The notes beneath the pieces were generated by a model. It was not told where the DNA came from. It was given only the letters and a program-made list of their open reading frames with translations, and did not search any database. A DNA stretch of 64,000 bases, from NCBI RefSeq assembly GCF_963678635.1, contig NW_026971046.1, positions 1 through 64,000 of the forward strand, read 5' to 3'. This document shows positions 1 to 12,500 of this stretch, in pieces. Position numbers and translations under genes: made by a program. Origin of the DNA: Symsagittifera roscoffensis. Taxonomy: Eukaryota > Xenacoelomorpha > Acoela > Convolutidae. Each line of letters starts with the position of its first letter. Positions within the stretch are counted from its first letter, which is position 1.

Positions 1-101
1 AAAATATGGCTGAAAACTGATACGATTCAATGATAACACGCTGTCTCAATGTTTCACTTCCAATAAAATAGTGTCACAACGAAATAGTGAAACTTAGAAA
101 C

Positions 102-189
102 CTTTGGCGGATGAGCCCTGTAGCACAGTGTACTGTTCCTGCAGCTTCAACTGGATCTCACTCTCCTCTGTCACTTGCGAGGCAATAGC
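102..189 (-). CDS. FBXW10-like exon 7 (last one in window)
   Basis: Acceptor TGTGTTTAG, donor AAAG|GTTTCT; phase 0 in, phase 1 out. It encodes AIASQVTEESEIQLKLQEQY, the helical stretch that follows an F-box. The next exon lies beyond the left edge. Confidence 0.65.
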
Positions 190-3100
190 CTAAACACACG
201 ATAAAAACCTGATTTGAGTTCGAATTCCATACTGAAAACAAGGATAGCCAGTTTCTTTGCACACACAGAATGTTCCATGCACTTTCATAAAAGAAAAAGT
301 TATAATTTTTTTACTTCAAACTTCTGTAATTTTGTTCTTGGCACGATGAAAGAACTATACAAACGCGTAGAACGTCCAAAAAATAGGCTTAATCGACAAT
401 AGTTGTCTCCAAAAAAATAACAAACAAAAATTAACAAAAAAAGTAACTTTGAAATACTTTTTTTTTGCAGATTAGGTTTGATTTTAACTTTTCATTGCCA
501 AAGAATGGCTGAATGAAGCTTTCAAAACCAATTTCCTGTCTAGAATTAGAATTACCAGTCCCTAAATGAAAACAAAAATGTTTTCAAGACCTGGCTTGTT
601 TTACTCGCTCGAAATCAGGCTAAAACTCAAAAACTTCAACACACTTTTTCTAGACACTGGGATTTTTGAGTGATATTGCTAATGTTGTCCCAATAACGAC
701 TTAAAAGGTTTGGATATAATATCAAACTCAACCCTTTTTGATTCTTATTTGTGATACCAGAAATTGCATGAAAAAAAAAACAACTAAAAAACTGAAACAC
801 ACCTGAAGGCAAAATTGCTCAATGTTTTTAATGGTCGCAACCAAAACACAAAACACTCATTGATAAAATATATGCAAAATTAGATTATAAATTTTATCTA
901 AACGGTGTGTTGTTTTATACATAAACTATGTTCTACTGATGGAAACATTTGCAAATTATTAGAAAAAAAAGAAAGCATATGGAACAAAGGTACGTAGCGT
1001 GTTAAAACTTCAAGCCATATAAATAATCAACTCAGTTTTTTCTGAATTAGTTTACCCTACACTGTTTTATCAGCCTAATTTTCAGCTATTCACATGCAAG
1101 CCTCCACCGTTCAAAAAACATTACAGATTTATTATTGAATTAACTCTAAATTGACGTTTTTATGAAAAACAGTTGACGTTTTTTAAGATCTTCAATTTTT
1201 CATGCAGACATTTTAGACCAGATAGTATAAAATCAAGAAACAACCCTCAGGAGAACTAAGACTACCCGCATTCAGTTTAAAGCGTTAATAATCGATTATA
1301 TTACGATTTTAGTACCAGTCTCACTTAAATTGAGAAACAATCGATTTTATTCAATTAATAATCGATTATAATCACTCTTTTTAAAATCAAATTTTAATCA
1401 ATTATAATAGATTTTTTATTCGTCTATTTTTCGATAAAATTATAATCGATTATAATTGATTATAATCCATTATTTTTATTCAAATTTCTATTTCAATAGT
1501 TTTGCATAAAAATCCATTATAATCGATTATAATTGATTATAATCCCTTTTGTTTGTCCATTTTTGTCTTCGAAGTTGCATCTAAATTGCTTATATTTTAT
1601 GCTTTTTGTGGACATTGGTTTCTATAAAAAATGAGGAAAATATTTTAAAAGTTTTCCAATTGATTTAAAATTATAAGTTTTTTTTCATTTCTTCCCCATT
1701 AGGGTTGTTATGTGATGCATATTTTAAGCTTTTTTAAACACCAAAACATCAGCAAATTGATTCAGTCTCATGATTGATTCGGAAAATTTATTTTTCATGT
1801 ACTGCGAGAACCTTTCTTTTCATATGAAAGGATCTCTATGAAACTTTTGTTTCGTGGTAAAACTTTGTGTTCAGATGAACCAAAGTGTTCAAGAGATCTC
1901 TCTTTTAGAGATTTTCTTACTGACACAAAATTAATAACCCATAAAGTATAATTCAAATATCGCAAAATTTCGGCAAAATGAGAGATTATAATCGATTATA
2001 ATTGATTTTAAGGGTTTTTAGTAAGAATTCTCATCAATTATAATCGATTATAAGAGATTATAATCTCTTGGAAAATATCACGATTATAATCAATTATAAA
2101 TCCCTTAAGGACCTAATTTTGGAAATTATAATCGATTATAATTGTCAAAAAATCATCATAGTAATCCGTTATAATCGATTATTTACGCCTAAACTTGGAT
2201 GCGGGTATGCTTATGTAGCAACATATGGAAGTTTGTGAAACTGAGCATGCCAACACACCCCTCGTGATGCCTTCTTGATTGGAACATTTGTTTGTAGTTT
2301 TTTGTTTATCATCTGGCGTGTGTATGCCCGCATCGAGCGCCCATGGATTCTAATCGATTATAATGGATTCCCGAGACAAAAATAATCTATTATAATCCAT
2401 TACGGATTTAAAATTCAGACCACGAAATCGATTATATAGCCATTATAATCGATTTTTTTTTAACAAATATAATCCATTATAATCCATTATAATCGATTAT
2501 AATACATTATTTTTGTCACTGAAATCGATTGTTTTTGCCAAGATAATCCATTAGAATCGATTATTTTGAAATGGAAATCCATTATAATCCATTATAATTG
2601 ATTATAATCCATTTCATTTTTAGAACTAAATTCGAATATTTTTGCAAAATGTTGCAAATTATCCGAGAAGTTTGCAGAATTTATGCCCTGTCTTTTACTA
2701 AAATGCCATGTCTCAACTTCGTCCCCTCGCCCCTCAAGCTTTTTACCCCCCCCCCCCCCAACCAAAGGGGCAGGGTAAACTGGGGGAGGGGTGTAAACTG
2801 GGGGGATGGGGAAGTAAACTGGGGGGGGGATGGGAGGGGTAAATGGTGGGAGGGGGGGTTGTAAAGTGTGGGGGGGGATAGTAAACTGGTGGGTGGTAGT
2901 ATACTGGGTACTGGGGGCTTAACTGGCTGGGGGGTGGGGTGGGTAAAATGAAGTGTTAAATTGCGATGAATTACAAAAAGTTGAGACAAAAAATATATCA
3001 ATTTTTTTCTTAAATTTAACATTTTATGAAACATAACACGTAGTAACTACACAAAACAAGAAATGAGATAATTTTGAACAAAATTGTAAATTTCATGAAA

Positions 3101-6100
3101 AACCCCTCGAAAAAATCCATTATAACCGATTATAATCGATTATAATGGATTTTTTTGGGATAAAAAATATTAGGATTATAATCCATTTTTAATGGATTAT
3201 AATCGATTATTTTGTCATTTTATAGATGCTGACCATATTATGACACTATAATCGATTATGATCCATGGGTGCTCGGTGCGGGTGCTTTAAAATAGGTGCG
3301 AAGCTGTGCTTTACAAACACGAGCAAAAAACCGAACAAAGAAGAAGAAAAACTAATAAGTTATGAAAAATAAATGACCTCTACGGAAACTAATCATCGGT
3401 CCTCGGACATGTCTGTTTTCCAGTTAGCTTCCTTAAAAAATTGTGCCGCTGGTGCTTAAAACACCAAAAACAAACGGCAAACGGGAGCTTCAAATTTCAT
3501 TTAAACACAAATTTTGGATGTAATAATTTGGAATGTTATAAGCTGAAGGCAACCACACTAATTTGCGTGTAATAAGTAGAAAATTCAAGCCAAACTTTGT
3601 ATAACTATGCAACTAAGCATTTCAAAAACATCGCATAAAAAATTGAGTAGAACATTTTCTGAAATCGAGTTTTAATCAATACACTGCTATATGAAACAAA
3701 TAGCTTCTTTCGGCTCATTTGAGGATTAAAAAAAGCATCAAGTGAATTAAATTATTACTAATCAAACGTCAAGCACACGGCATTATACTACCAATGCTGC
3801 ATCCCGCCTTAATATTGTTCCAAAAGTTACACATCCACGTTGTCAAAGGTGTCACGAAATTAGCACTTTAGTTTGCGAGTTAGCTTGGAAAAAAAGTGGC
3901 ATTGTAATATCACACTACGATGATGTGCTTGTGTGAAGACTAACCCTCCAGATGCGACTGACTTGTACACAGGAGGCTATGCTCTTCTTGTCGAGGAAGT
4001 TCAGAATGTACTTGGAGAGGTAGACAGGCAGCTCACGCACAAAGTCCTACAACAGAATAAGGTGTCACTTTTGATACAAATCAGATGAAGTCAAATATGT
4101 CACGCAAAAACTCAGCTTGAATCTCAAATTAATTTTTCAAGTTTTTTTTGTCATCGTCATTAAGCCTCCAGTTGTGATTTTAAGATTAATTTCATGCTCA
4201 ATTCCAATAAAAGTTTAATGATATTTGAATGTTTAAATAATTTATATTTCTTACATAATCTAGTTAACATGTTGTGCGAATATTCACATTTATGGCAGCT
4301 ATTTGTTCTGTTTTTAAAAGATGAAAACTCTGACCTTGAACTTGCTGATTCCGGATGCAGCCGACTGTGAGAATAAGGGGAGTGTGTCTGCTGGCTCCAC
4401 AGTTCCATCTCCGCCTCCTTTTGTTAGGTGGTGACCTTGACCACTTCTCCTCGTAGCTGTCTTAACCGCCACTCTGTATTAAAAAACAACCAGTTATACT
4501 TAAAACTGGACAATAAAAGCCGACTGCTATCGCAATGAATGTTCCTGCAGCAGCAATTGTGGAAAAAAAAGAATTTAAAGGCATGAAAATGATTCAATTT
4601 AGCATTTCAACGCGCAAAATTATTTTTTGTCAGAAAATGAAGTTTTGTCTTTTTCCCAGTTTTATCAAAAAAAGTTTAAAAAAAACAGATAAATGAAATG
4701 ATTAAGATCTCAGATCTCACTTTTTCTCGTCCGCTATGGCCTTGTTGAGCACTTTGATCCTGTGCTGCTTCCTCAGTCGGGACTCCTTGGCAAAAGTCCT
4801 GCCACTCAGAGGGTTCTTCGCATCCATAGTATACTGTTTGGGATCCTTGCACTCCTTCAGAAAGGCCAAGTTGGGATGTTTGTTCGAGACGAAAGTCTCC
4901 TCACTGGCTGTGTCTGAGTCATATGCCAAATTATCTCCTCCTAAAATTTTGTAGCATTAGAGAGTGATGTTAATTATCTTCATATTAGATAGCACAGGGG
5001 AGACCCACACACAGCTACGGAAAACCCATTATCGAGATTTATCAAACCAACACTTGTCGAAGGAAACTATGGTAACGTCAAAAAACACCGCGATGAAGAA
5101 AAAGATTTCACAAAGAAAGATCAATAAAAAGTCGCAAATTAAACATTTCATGCTAATAGTATATAAAACTGCGTTACTAAAGCATCTATGAAAACTGGCG
5201 GACTCTCAAGCTCCAGGAATAGCTTTTTACTGTATTTTTCAGGAAGTTTTTACTGTATTTCTGCTTGCTAAGCTCTTCTATGGTTATAGTTTTAGAATTG
5301 AACGGTTAACAGTCGAAATCGAGTAAATACCCGCTATGACCAAAAATGCTAGTCATACAATTTTCATATATGGAAAAAGGCTGAGCATACACTTTTCATG
5401 CAATTCCATAAACACAGAGAATTGCATGAAAGGTCTATGATTAGTGATTTTTTATAAATGAAAGCTGTATGACCAGTAACTTTCCATAAATCAAAAATTT
5501 TATTTAAAAAAAATTAATTTCTCAAATTTTTTGGATTTTGTTCGTAACTAAACTCAAGTGACAACGAATTTGGTTACTCAAAAGTAGAGTCACCAAAAAT
5601 TTAATCGTCTCGTATTTACAATGCATCGGAAACGGCCTGAAATTTTTTAGTTTTGTCTTAAACAAATAATATAATGGAAGTATCAAACTTTTAATTTTTG
5701 GCAAACATTTGACAAGCGATTTAACTAATCATGTATTGCTCAAGGCATACAAAATCATGCCACAAAAAATAAATAAGTGTTTTGACCGTTTTTAAAAAAT
5801 TTATCCTGAGAAGCGCAAAAAAAATCTATTTTTGTGTATCCAGGACTACATTATGCACACAAAAAACTGATTCTGCAAATTTTTTTTTTTGAAAATGTTT
5901 GTTTAAGTACAAAATTTGTTTTGCAAAACAAGAAAAAGTTTTTTGAAAATTCGATGACCTTATTTTAGCAAAATGTATGAAATTTGTATGACTAGTATTT
6001 TTTCATAGACTTAGTTTATGGAATTGTTTTAGCATTTTCGGTCTACGTATCAGTAAGTATACAACTGCGTATTCATACTCGTCAGTAAGTAGACAAATGC

Positions 6101-6205
6101 TATATTAATCAATCAGAATCAACACATACACACGCGAAGACACGTACACACACATAAACACACACACACACACAAACAAAAACACACACACAGACACACA
6201 AACAT

Positions 6206-6242
<37 letters not shown>

Positions 6243-8588
6243 TACACACACACATATACGCATACACATACACACAAACATACCTGTGCCCTGATCGTTG
6301 GCCTGATCACTGTGTTGTCTCTCCTCCATTTTGGTGAGCATCTCTTCCACCAGACCCCTCTGACTACTCATGGCCACCGTCCTCATCTGGTTCTTCAAGG
6401 TCAGCAACAAGTGCGAGTCACACAACTTCAACAGCTCCAACATGTAGTTCATCTGCACATGAAAATAAAAAACGTTTCAAGTAATTTATACTAACAAAAA
6501 TTACATGAAAGTATGGAAATTAACCAAAAAAAGCTCCAAAATGTTGTTCATCTGAGGACGAAATGAAAAAAAAAAGATTTTTTTATCATAGTTAACTGTT
6601 TTTAGGCAGTTGAAGAATAAAAATTCGATTAATGAGAAAATATAATTATCATGTTTTGGCCGGGCAAATCACAATTGGATCAACTGAACTGCTTGCACGT
6701 ATCTCTTTTTTAAATTAATTACATTAATCCAATTAGGATAGATTCAATTTATAGCCGAATAAATAAAATTATTTCAGAGAAAAGCTACCAAAACGAGGTA
6801 GGTTGTTGAACTCACTGCCTGGTTCGGCAATTGCCATATTTCTTAAGACATGCACCCGTTTTTTTAAGCTTTTTTTCCAACTGGGGCTTGAGAACTCAGC
6901 TATATAAAACGAAGGATTATGATGAGATTGAGAACACGAAAGCTCCACGAAAGGCCTTGAGCTCTGGCGGACTTCATCTTCCGCCTCCAAAAGGATAAAT
7001 GAATGAAAAGACAAAAATTCAGGGTGCAGCAGTAACTAAAAATTAAAGCTTGCATTCCAAAAATTAAAAAAAAAATTGGGAATAAAAAAACCTAATTTTG
7101 TAAAAAAAAAAATATTTCAGGCTTTTTTTGGAAATTATTTCGTGCTTACCTTTAAATACATTTCGGGATCAAAAGACGCATTTGAAAAAATTTTGTAGTT
7201 TGTCAAGCAGATATAGAGCACAAAGTACAGTTCTCTCTAAACCCGCTAAGGAACTTAAATTTTATGTTTTTTTATGAACTTGATTGACCTTTGCATAGTG
7301 TGAGGTGTGTGCGAACCAGTGCCACGTGTCAAATATCTCCGCCTGAAGACCTTCCACATCCAGGGTTCTATCTCCATGACTGGATACCTGGTCCCTGGAT
7401 AATCCTGGTGCTGATCTGGTGCGACTGTAGGTGTAGTCCTTGCAGCAGATGGGCTGGATGAGGTGCTGAATGTACTGGATTAGTTCTTCACTTGGCATGC
7501 GTCTGGCCAGACCACAAACGAATACTTTCTTTGTGTTTTCACTTGCACTGCAGACAAAAAATAAGACGTGTCATATATACACAGTAAACGTCTTTTCTAC
7601 AAATAAACCAATAAGATTAGGCCAGGGAGAGGGGCGGATCAAGGATTTTCTCGAGGGTGGGGGGATTTTCAAAAAATTTTCGAAAAGGTTGCTAACCTTT
7701 TTTTAGGTGGACCGAATTGAGTTTCCGGGTGCTCCCAGAACACTATAAAAACCTATTTTGACCAAAAAATTGTCATGCAAAAAAATTTTGAAAAAAAAAC
7801 AGGTCAAAAATGCGAATCCCTGAAGAAAAATGCGAATCCCTGTCAAAAATGCGAATCCCTGTCGAATCCCTGAAGAAAAAGAGGAGCAATTTTAAGCTGA
7901 CCAATTTGAAACGTTTTATAAATGCGTCAGATATTTTTGTGCTCAAATAGTTATTTTTATACTTAAGGAGAACTCAGGAGATCATTTTGGTAGACCTAAC
8001 AGAAATCGACAAAATTTAGAAAGTGTTTTGAAATATCCCTCCCCTGGACACAACAATTAAACCAAAATTAGTGCCTGAAGATAGCAACCTAGTTCCAAAT
8101 TTTCTCGATAACTATCTTGAGTGGATAATAGATAAATTGAAAACATCTTATGAAAGTATCAGATATTTTTTAAAGAAAAAGAAAAATTGATACTCAACCA
8201 CGGTCTGGGCTGGTGCTTTATAACTGGGTTCCACCTTTTCCATTTTTTAAAATAGTACAACAATTCAGCTGCATGTCATAATGAAATTACGAACAGCTGA
8301 ACAGAGAATTTTTTAACGTTTCAACTTAGTTTAATGAACTAATCCTTATTTGCCAAAATTTATAATTGATATTTGTTAATTGTTTACTCACCGGTTGAAC
8401 CAATCAACAGTCCTGGTGACATATCCGTGTAACTGACATGCCTCGCACTCCCCACACACTCTCAAGTCGTCTCGATCACCCGTCAACACCTCCCCTTGCA
8501 CAGTACACTTCACCACTATATTGTTGTACAACTCCTCACCACCCGGCCGCTTCGGTTCGAATCCGCGTCTAGTCGCCTCCGTTTTCAT
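102..8588 (-). CDS. F-box/WD40-type gene (FBXW10-like), 5' part, seven exons
   Basis: Spliced gene; exons in transcript order 8392-8588, 7289-7547, 6284-6452, 4721-4940, 4335-4473, 3945-4046, 102-189. All junctions are AG/GT and the phases agree (first six exons total 1086 nt = 362 codons). The N-terminal part has paired cysteines (CGECEAC) followed by WFNR, VFVCGLARRM and KDYTYSRTRS, an arrangement I associate with FBXW10/CDRT1-type proteins. An F-box follows at about residues 329-362 (LPVYLSKYILNFLDKKSIAS), then a helical segment after a WR-AIASQ junction. F-box proteins of this class are substrate receptors of SCF (Skp1-Cul1) ubiquitin ligases; the WD40 repeats that would bind substrate must lie left of the window. 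The family call is inferred from motif memory, while the exon chain is read directly. The gene is incomplete at its 3' end. Confidence 0.72.
1285..3265. repeat. Cluster of palindromic TAATCGATTATAAT motifs
   Basis: More than twenty copies or near-copies of ATAATCGATTATAAT and variants (ATTATAATCCATTATAATC, AATTGATTATAAT) occur in four bunches: about 1290-1550, 1985-2195, 2345-2620 and 3115-3265. The core TAATCGATTA is self-complementary. The variants keep spacing and symmetry while single bases drift, so this is a degenerate short-motif satellite rather than a simple microsatellite. Confidence 0.85.
2746..2945. repeat. G-rich minisatellite, possible G-quadruplex
   Basis: A poly-C run is followed by imperfect units of the kind GTAAACTGGGGGGATGGGG. 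Runs of 4-7 G separated by short spacers lie on the plus strand (C-rich on the transcribed strand). The tract interrupts the palindromic cluster. Confidence 0.8.
3270..3940. repeat. SINE-like segment, diverged
   Basis: It shares the starting motif TGCGAAGCTGTGCTTTACAA with the elements at about 26453 and 36597, and the ending motif GCGAGTTAGCTTGGAAAAAA with the same family (about 36789). Internal parts are too diverged to trace by eye. Confidence 0.4.
3945..4046 (-). CDS. FBXW10-like exon 6 (F-box)
   Basis: Acceptor CTGTTGTAG, donor TGGAGG|GTTAGT, exactly 34 codons in phase 0. It encodes the F-box core LPVYLSKYILNFLDKKSIAS followed by CVQVSRIWR, the Skp1-binding helix pattern. Confidence 0.78.
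4335..4473 (-). CDS. FBXW10-like exon 5
   Basis: Acceptor TTAATACAG, donor TTCAAG|GTCAGA. Starts with one base completing Lys, ends phase 0. It encodes a basic/Gly-rich linker (KTATRRSGQGHHLTKGGG) just ahead of the F-box. Confidence 0.65.
4721..4940 (-). CDS. FBXW10-like exon 4
   Basis: Acceptor ATTTTAG, donor AAAAA|GTGAGA. Phase 1 in, phase 2 out. It encodes a charged, probably disordered linker (AYDSDTASEETFVSNKH, basic C-terminal half). Confidence 0.7.
4941..6127 (-). other. Intron 3 of the FBXW10-like gene, no gene seen
   Basis: AT-rich sequence. Several short ORFs of 60-75 codons have no splice context or recognisable family and are at chance level for this base composition. Confidence 0.5.
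6128..6283. repeat. (CA)n microsatellite
   Basis: Long CA/ACAC dinucleotide run with occasional TA and AA interruptions, directly beside the exon 3 donor of the FBXW10-like gene. Confidence 0.95.
6284..6452 (-). CDS. FBXW10-like exon 3
   Basis: Acceptor TTTCATGTGCAG, donor ACAG|GTATGT. Phase 0 in, phase 1 out; joins in frame to exon 2 directly. It encodes an amphipathic helical segment (MNYMLELLKLCDSHLLLTL) and a Gln/Asp-rich end. Confidence 0.7.
7289..7547 (-). CDS. FBXW10-like exon 2
   Basis: Acceptor TCTGCAG, donor AAG|GTCAAT. The exon starts with one base that completes an Arg codon with exon 1 and ends in phase 0. It encodes VFVCGLARRM, CCKDYTYSRT and WHWFAHTSHY stretches. Confidence 0.72.
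7621..7875. repeat. Degraded copy of the CAGGGGCG element plus GCGAATCCCTG tandem units
   Basis: GGGGCGGATCAAGGATTTTC resembles the end of the TIR element at 35487-35872, and the following TTAGGTGGACCGAATTGAG also matches its interior. At about 7808-7872 the unit AAAATGCGAATCCCTG is repeated four times with small changes. Confidence 0.5.
8392..8588 (-). CDS. FBXW10-like exon 1 (start codon)
   Basis: ATG at 8588-8586, 65 codons plus two bases. The donor after AAC CG reads GTGAGT. It encodes a Cys-rich N-terminus with CGECEAC. No other in-frame ATG or acceptor is evident upstream, so this is taken as the start. Confidence 0.7.
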
Positions 8589-9590
8589 CCGTCGATTTGT
8601 CCAATTTTTGATTTCGTTAATAAATTCAAGATAATTGTATTCTTAAGTCATTAAGGAAATAGTTTGTGATGAAACAAAATGAATGAGCGGATGGGCGTAA
8701 ATGGTATTTGGGATTAAACAAAACAACCAGAATAACGTCGATTGTTTGACGATTTTGATCAAAGGAAGTGATTTTAAAAAAATGAATACCCCAAGTTGGA
8801 AATCAATTTTTTTGGCAGAGAATGTAATTTTGTTTTCAACACTAAAACAGCTTAATGATGAAGCTCACAGTATTTCTGTCAGGGGTAATTTGATTTCAAA
8901 AACTATCTTTCTTTTTGAAATTTTAAATTATTTTTTGTTTATTATTAATCAAATTAAATCTAGGCTTCGTAATGCGACTTTAATCTTTTCAAAATGCACC
9001 AAAGTGTTAAAGCTAATGACAATAATTATCAGTAGGTTGATAATAGCAACCGTGATTCGCGAATTGATCAAACAAAATCAAACGCTCAAAAAGATCATGT
9101 ATGAAAAAAAATATTTTAGTTAAGCTATTAAAATTGCAAATAAAATCTGCTTGCTACTTGAATACTTCAGAAAAACAATATGCAAACAATTGCTGATGGT
9201 TAGATATTAAATGCAGCCAATGTTGTTCATGGTCTTATGTAAAAATCAACATGGTTTAACTGATAGTACAAAAATGTAAGCACGTTATAAGGTTGCGATT
9301 GCAATTGAATAGAGACCATTGTCTATTTGGTATAAATAAAGCAGTAGGTACTAAACGAGACACCTATTTCCATCACAATTGAAGGAAATTTATCTCACCA
9401 TAAAATTTAACATGACAAAAAAATCCAAAACCCATCGTGGCGTTTTATGGTTTCAGTTTGATTCAAAATTATAAATCACAGCCAAATTCATTGAGATTAT
9501 TCATAAACTTCTCAAGTTTATGACTCATAAACAAATAATTACGTTATTGTTAAAGCCTGAAATTGTCGACATTTCCGTTTTAAATGCTTA
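8589..9590. other. Intergenic, upstream of the FBXW10-like start
   Basis: The only open frame of note is a 140-codon plus-strand ORF (8701-9123) with AT-driven composition and no recognisable domain. The promoter of the minus-strand gene should lie here, but no element is certain. Confidence 0.4.
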
Positions 9591-9596
9591 TAGAAG

Positions 9597-12500
9597 CTAC
9601 AGAGAAAAAAAATTCGAAAAAGACTTTAATAAAATTTTAAACAAAAAACAGAAAAAATAGATAACCACACTTTCCTTGCAAAAAAAGATGAAAATTAACA
9701 CGATTACTCGCATCGCTTTGAAGGTAGAGCCTTGAAGGTTCTGACTACTTTTTAAGGTCCATGGAGCAGTTTGTTTTCCAAAAAATGAAGAATTTTTCAA
9801 AAAATATATATTTTTATTCTTAAGAGTTTTTGAAAATCATCCCTCACACGTCGTATTAAGTACAAACTGATAGATGTCGCTCCTACTGTACATAGCAATT
9901 AAGACAAACATACTGCTTCAACCCATTTGGAACGATTTCTAGGACGGATTAAATCTCCGGTTACACATTAATAGCGCAAAATATAACGCATGTCAGTTGT
10001 TCCAAATTAGCCATTTTAGCAATCATTAAACCCCCCACAATTTTACAAAAATCACAGGTAAAATATCTTGTTAAATTTGAGCTCAAGATAACAATACTTT
10101 TCGAATGATATAAAAAGTTTTGTCAAAATTGCCAGTCAAAAAATTATAATTTGTCTGCAGAAAAAACCACCCCGCGCGTAAATATTCCGTCATTTTCTTC
10201 GAAAATAGTCGGAGCAAACAATTGCGGATCAAATTAGCTAGTATCAAGAAGACTTTTTTTGTTCGGGCAACGAAATTTGCTTCTGGAACAAAAAAAATAT
10301 TGCAAAATGCTATCTTTTTTGATCATAATGAATTTTTTTTCTGATTTGGATAGGAACATTGAAAAAACGAAAACTTTTGTTGCAGCTCAATTTGACGCTG
10401 AAAAGTTTTCTCCTAAAACGGAAGACTGGAGGATGGAGACCTTTTCGAGTATGTGTCAAGAGTATGTGAACTCCAATAACTTAAAAATAAACAAAACAAG
10501 ACTGCTCGTATCAGCGTGAAGCCCTGAATGTTCCGACTGCCTTTTAAGGTCTATAGAGCAGTAATAACACGAAAAAATAATAAAACGTAATAATAAAACA
10601 CAAAAACGTGATAAAATAAAGTGAAAAAAATGAGGTTTTTCGTGAAAATCACCGCACCCCCACACGCCATAGAAAATACAAAGTGATGGATGTCACTCCT
10701 AGTTACAAATCAATTATGGCAAATTAGCTTCCTTCAACCATTTTGGTACGATTTCTAAGACAAATTAAATCTCCGCTTACGCGTTAATAGCGCAAAATAT
10801 AACGCTTGTAAATTGTTTCAAATTGGCCAGAATGGTTATCTTTAAACCCTTATAACTTTACGAAAAATGATCATAGGTGAATTATGTTATTAAATTTTTT
10901 GTTCGGGCAACGAAATTTGCTTCTGGAACAAAAAAAATATTGCAAAATGCTATCTTTTTTGATCATAATGAATTTTTAAATTCATAATAAAATTTTAAAC
11001 AAAAAACAGAAAAAATAGATAACCACACTTTCCTTGCAAAAAAAGATGAAAATTAACACGATTACTCGCATCGCTTTGAAGGTAGAGCCTTGAAGGTTCT
11101 GACTACTTTTTAAGGTCCATGGAGCAGTTTGTTTTCCAAAAATTGAAGAATTTTTCAAAAAATATATATTTTTATTCTTAAGAGTTTTTGAAAATCATCC
11201 CTCACACGTCGTATTAAGTACAAACTGATAGATGTCGCTCCTACTGTACATAGCAATTAAGACAAACATACTGCTTCAACCCATTTGGAACGATTTCTAG
11301 GACGGATTAAATCTCCGGTTACACATTAATAGCGCAAAATATAACGCATGTCAGTTGTTCCAAATTAGCCATTTTAGCAATCATTAAACCCCCCACAATT
11401 TTACAAAAATCACAGGTAAAATATCTTGTTAAATTTGAGCTCAAGATAACAATACTTTTCGAATGATATAAAAAGTTTTGTCAAAATTGCCAGTCAAAAA
11501 ATTATAATTTGTCTGCAGAAAAAACCACCCCGCGCGTAAATATTCCGTCATTTTCTTCGAAAATAGTCGGAGCAAACAATTGCGGATCAAATTAGCTAGT
11601 ATCAAGAAGACTTTTTTTGTTCGGGCAACGAAATTTGCTTCTGGAACAAAAAAAAATATTGCAAAATGCTATCTTTTTTGATCATAATGAATTTTTTTTC
11701 TGATTTGGATAGGAACATTGAAAAAACGAAAACTTTTGTTGCAGCTCAATTTGACGCTGAAAAGTTTTCTCCTAAAACGGAAGACTGGAGGATGGAGACC
11801 TTTTCGAGTATGTGTCAAGAGTATGTGAACTCCAATAACTTAAAAATAAACAAAACAAGACTGCTCGTATCAGCGTGAAGCCCTGAATGTTCCGACTGCC
11901 TTTTAAGGTCTATAGAGCAGTAATAACACGAAAAAATAATAAAACGTAATAATAAAACACAAAAACGTGATAAAATAAAGTGAAAAAAATGAGGTTTTTC
12001 GTGAAAATCACCGCACCCCCACACGCCATAGAAAATACAAAGTGATGGATGTCACTCCTAGTTACAAATCAATTATGGCAAATTAGCTTCCTTCAACCAT
12101 TTTGGTACGATTTCTAAGACAAATTAAATCTCCGCTTACGCGTTAATAGCGCAAAATATAACGCTTGTAAATTGTTTCAAATTGGCCAGAATGGTTATCT
12201 TTAAACCCTTATAACTTTACGAAAAATGATCATAGGTGAATTATGTTATTAAATTTAAGCGCAGTAAAACAATATTTTTGAATGATTAAAAAAAATTCGT
12301 CAAAAGGGCTAATTAAAAAGTCAAAATTTGTCTGAAAAATAAACCACTCCGATCACAAATATTCCGCTTATTTTTTTTCAAAATTCGGAACAACAAAGCT
12401 GCTTGTATCAGGGTAAAGCGCTGAATGTTTTGACTGCATTTTAATTTTTATAGAGTTGTTTGAATTAAAACAGCTGATGAAGTTTTCGAAAAAATAAAAA

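Larger units (their letters stand above)
190..3944 (-). other. Large intron 6 of the FBXW10-like gene
   Basis: No exon-like ORF is supportable here. The intron holds the palindromic AT-rich motif cluster (about 1285-3265), a G-rich minisatellite (2746-2945) and a SINE-like segment (about 3270-3940). Confidence 0.6.

Noticed and set aside
2598-3034. Gly/Trp- and Pro-rich ORFs on both strands
   Set aside because: Product of the G-rich minisatellite.
6105-6310. Cys/Val-rich ORFs
   Set aside because: Reading of the CA microsatellite.
6816-6984. Possible extra exon of the FBXW10-like gene with a GTGAGT donor
   Set aside because: Its exit phase (1) does not fit the next exon (phase 0), whereas exons 2 and 3 join in phase without it.
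8701-9123. 140-codon plus-strand ORF
   Set aside because: AT-driven composition (Ile/Lys/Asn/Leu), no domain and no splice or promoter support; one ORF of this length is expected by chance in this much AT-rich DNA.
10456-12024. Two identical 69-codon minus-strand ORFs (10456-10665 and 11815-12024)
   Set aside because: They are the same stretch of the tandem repeat read twice; no coding evidence.
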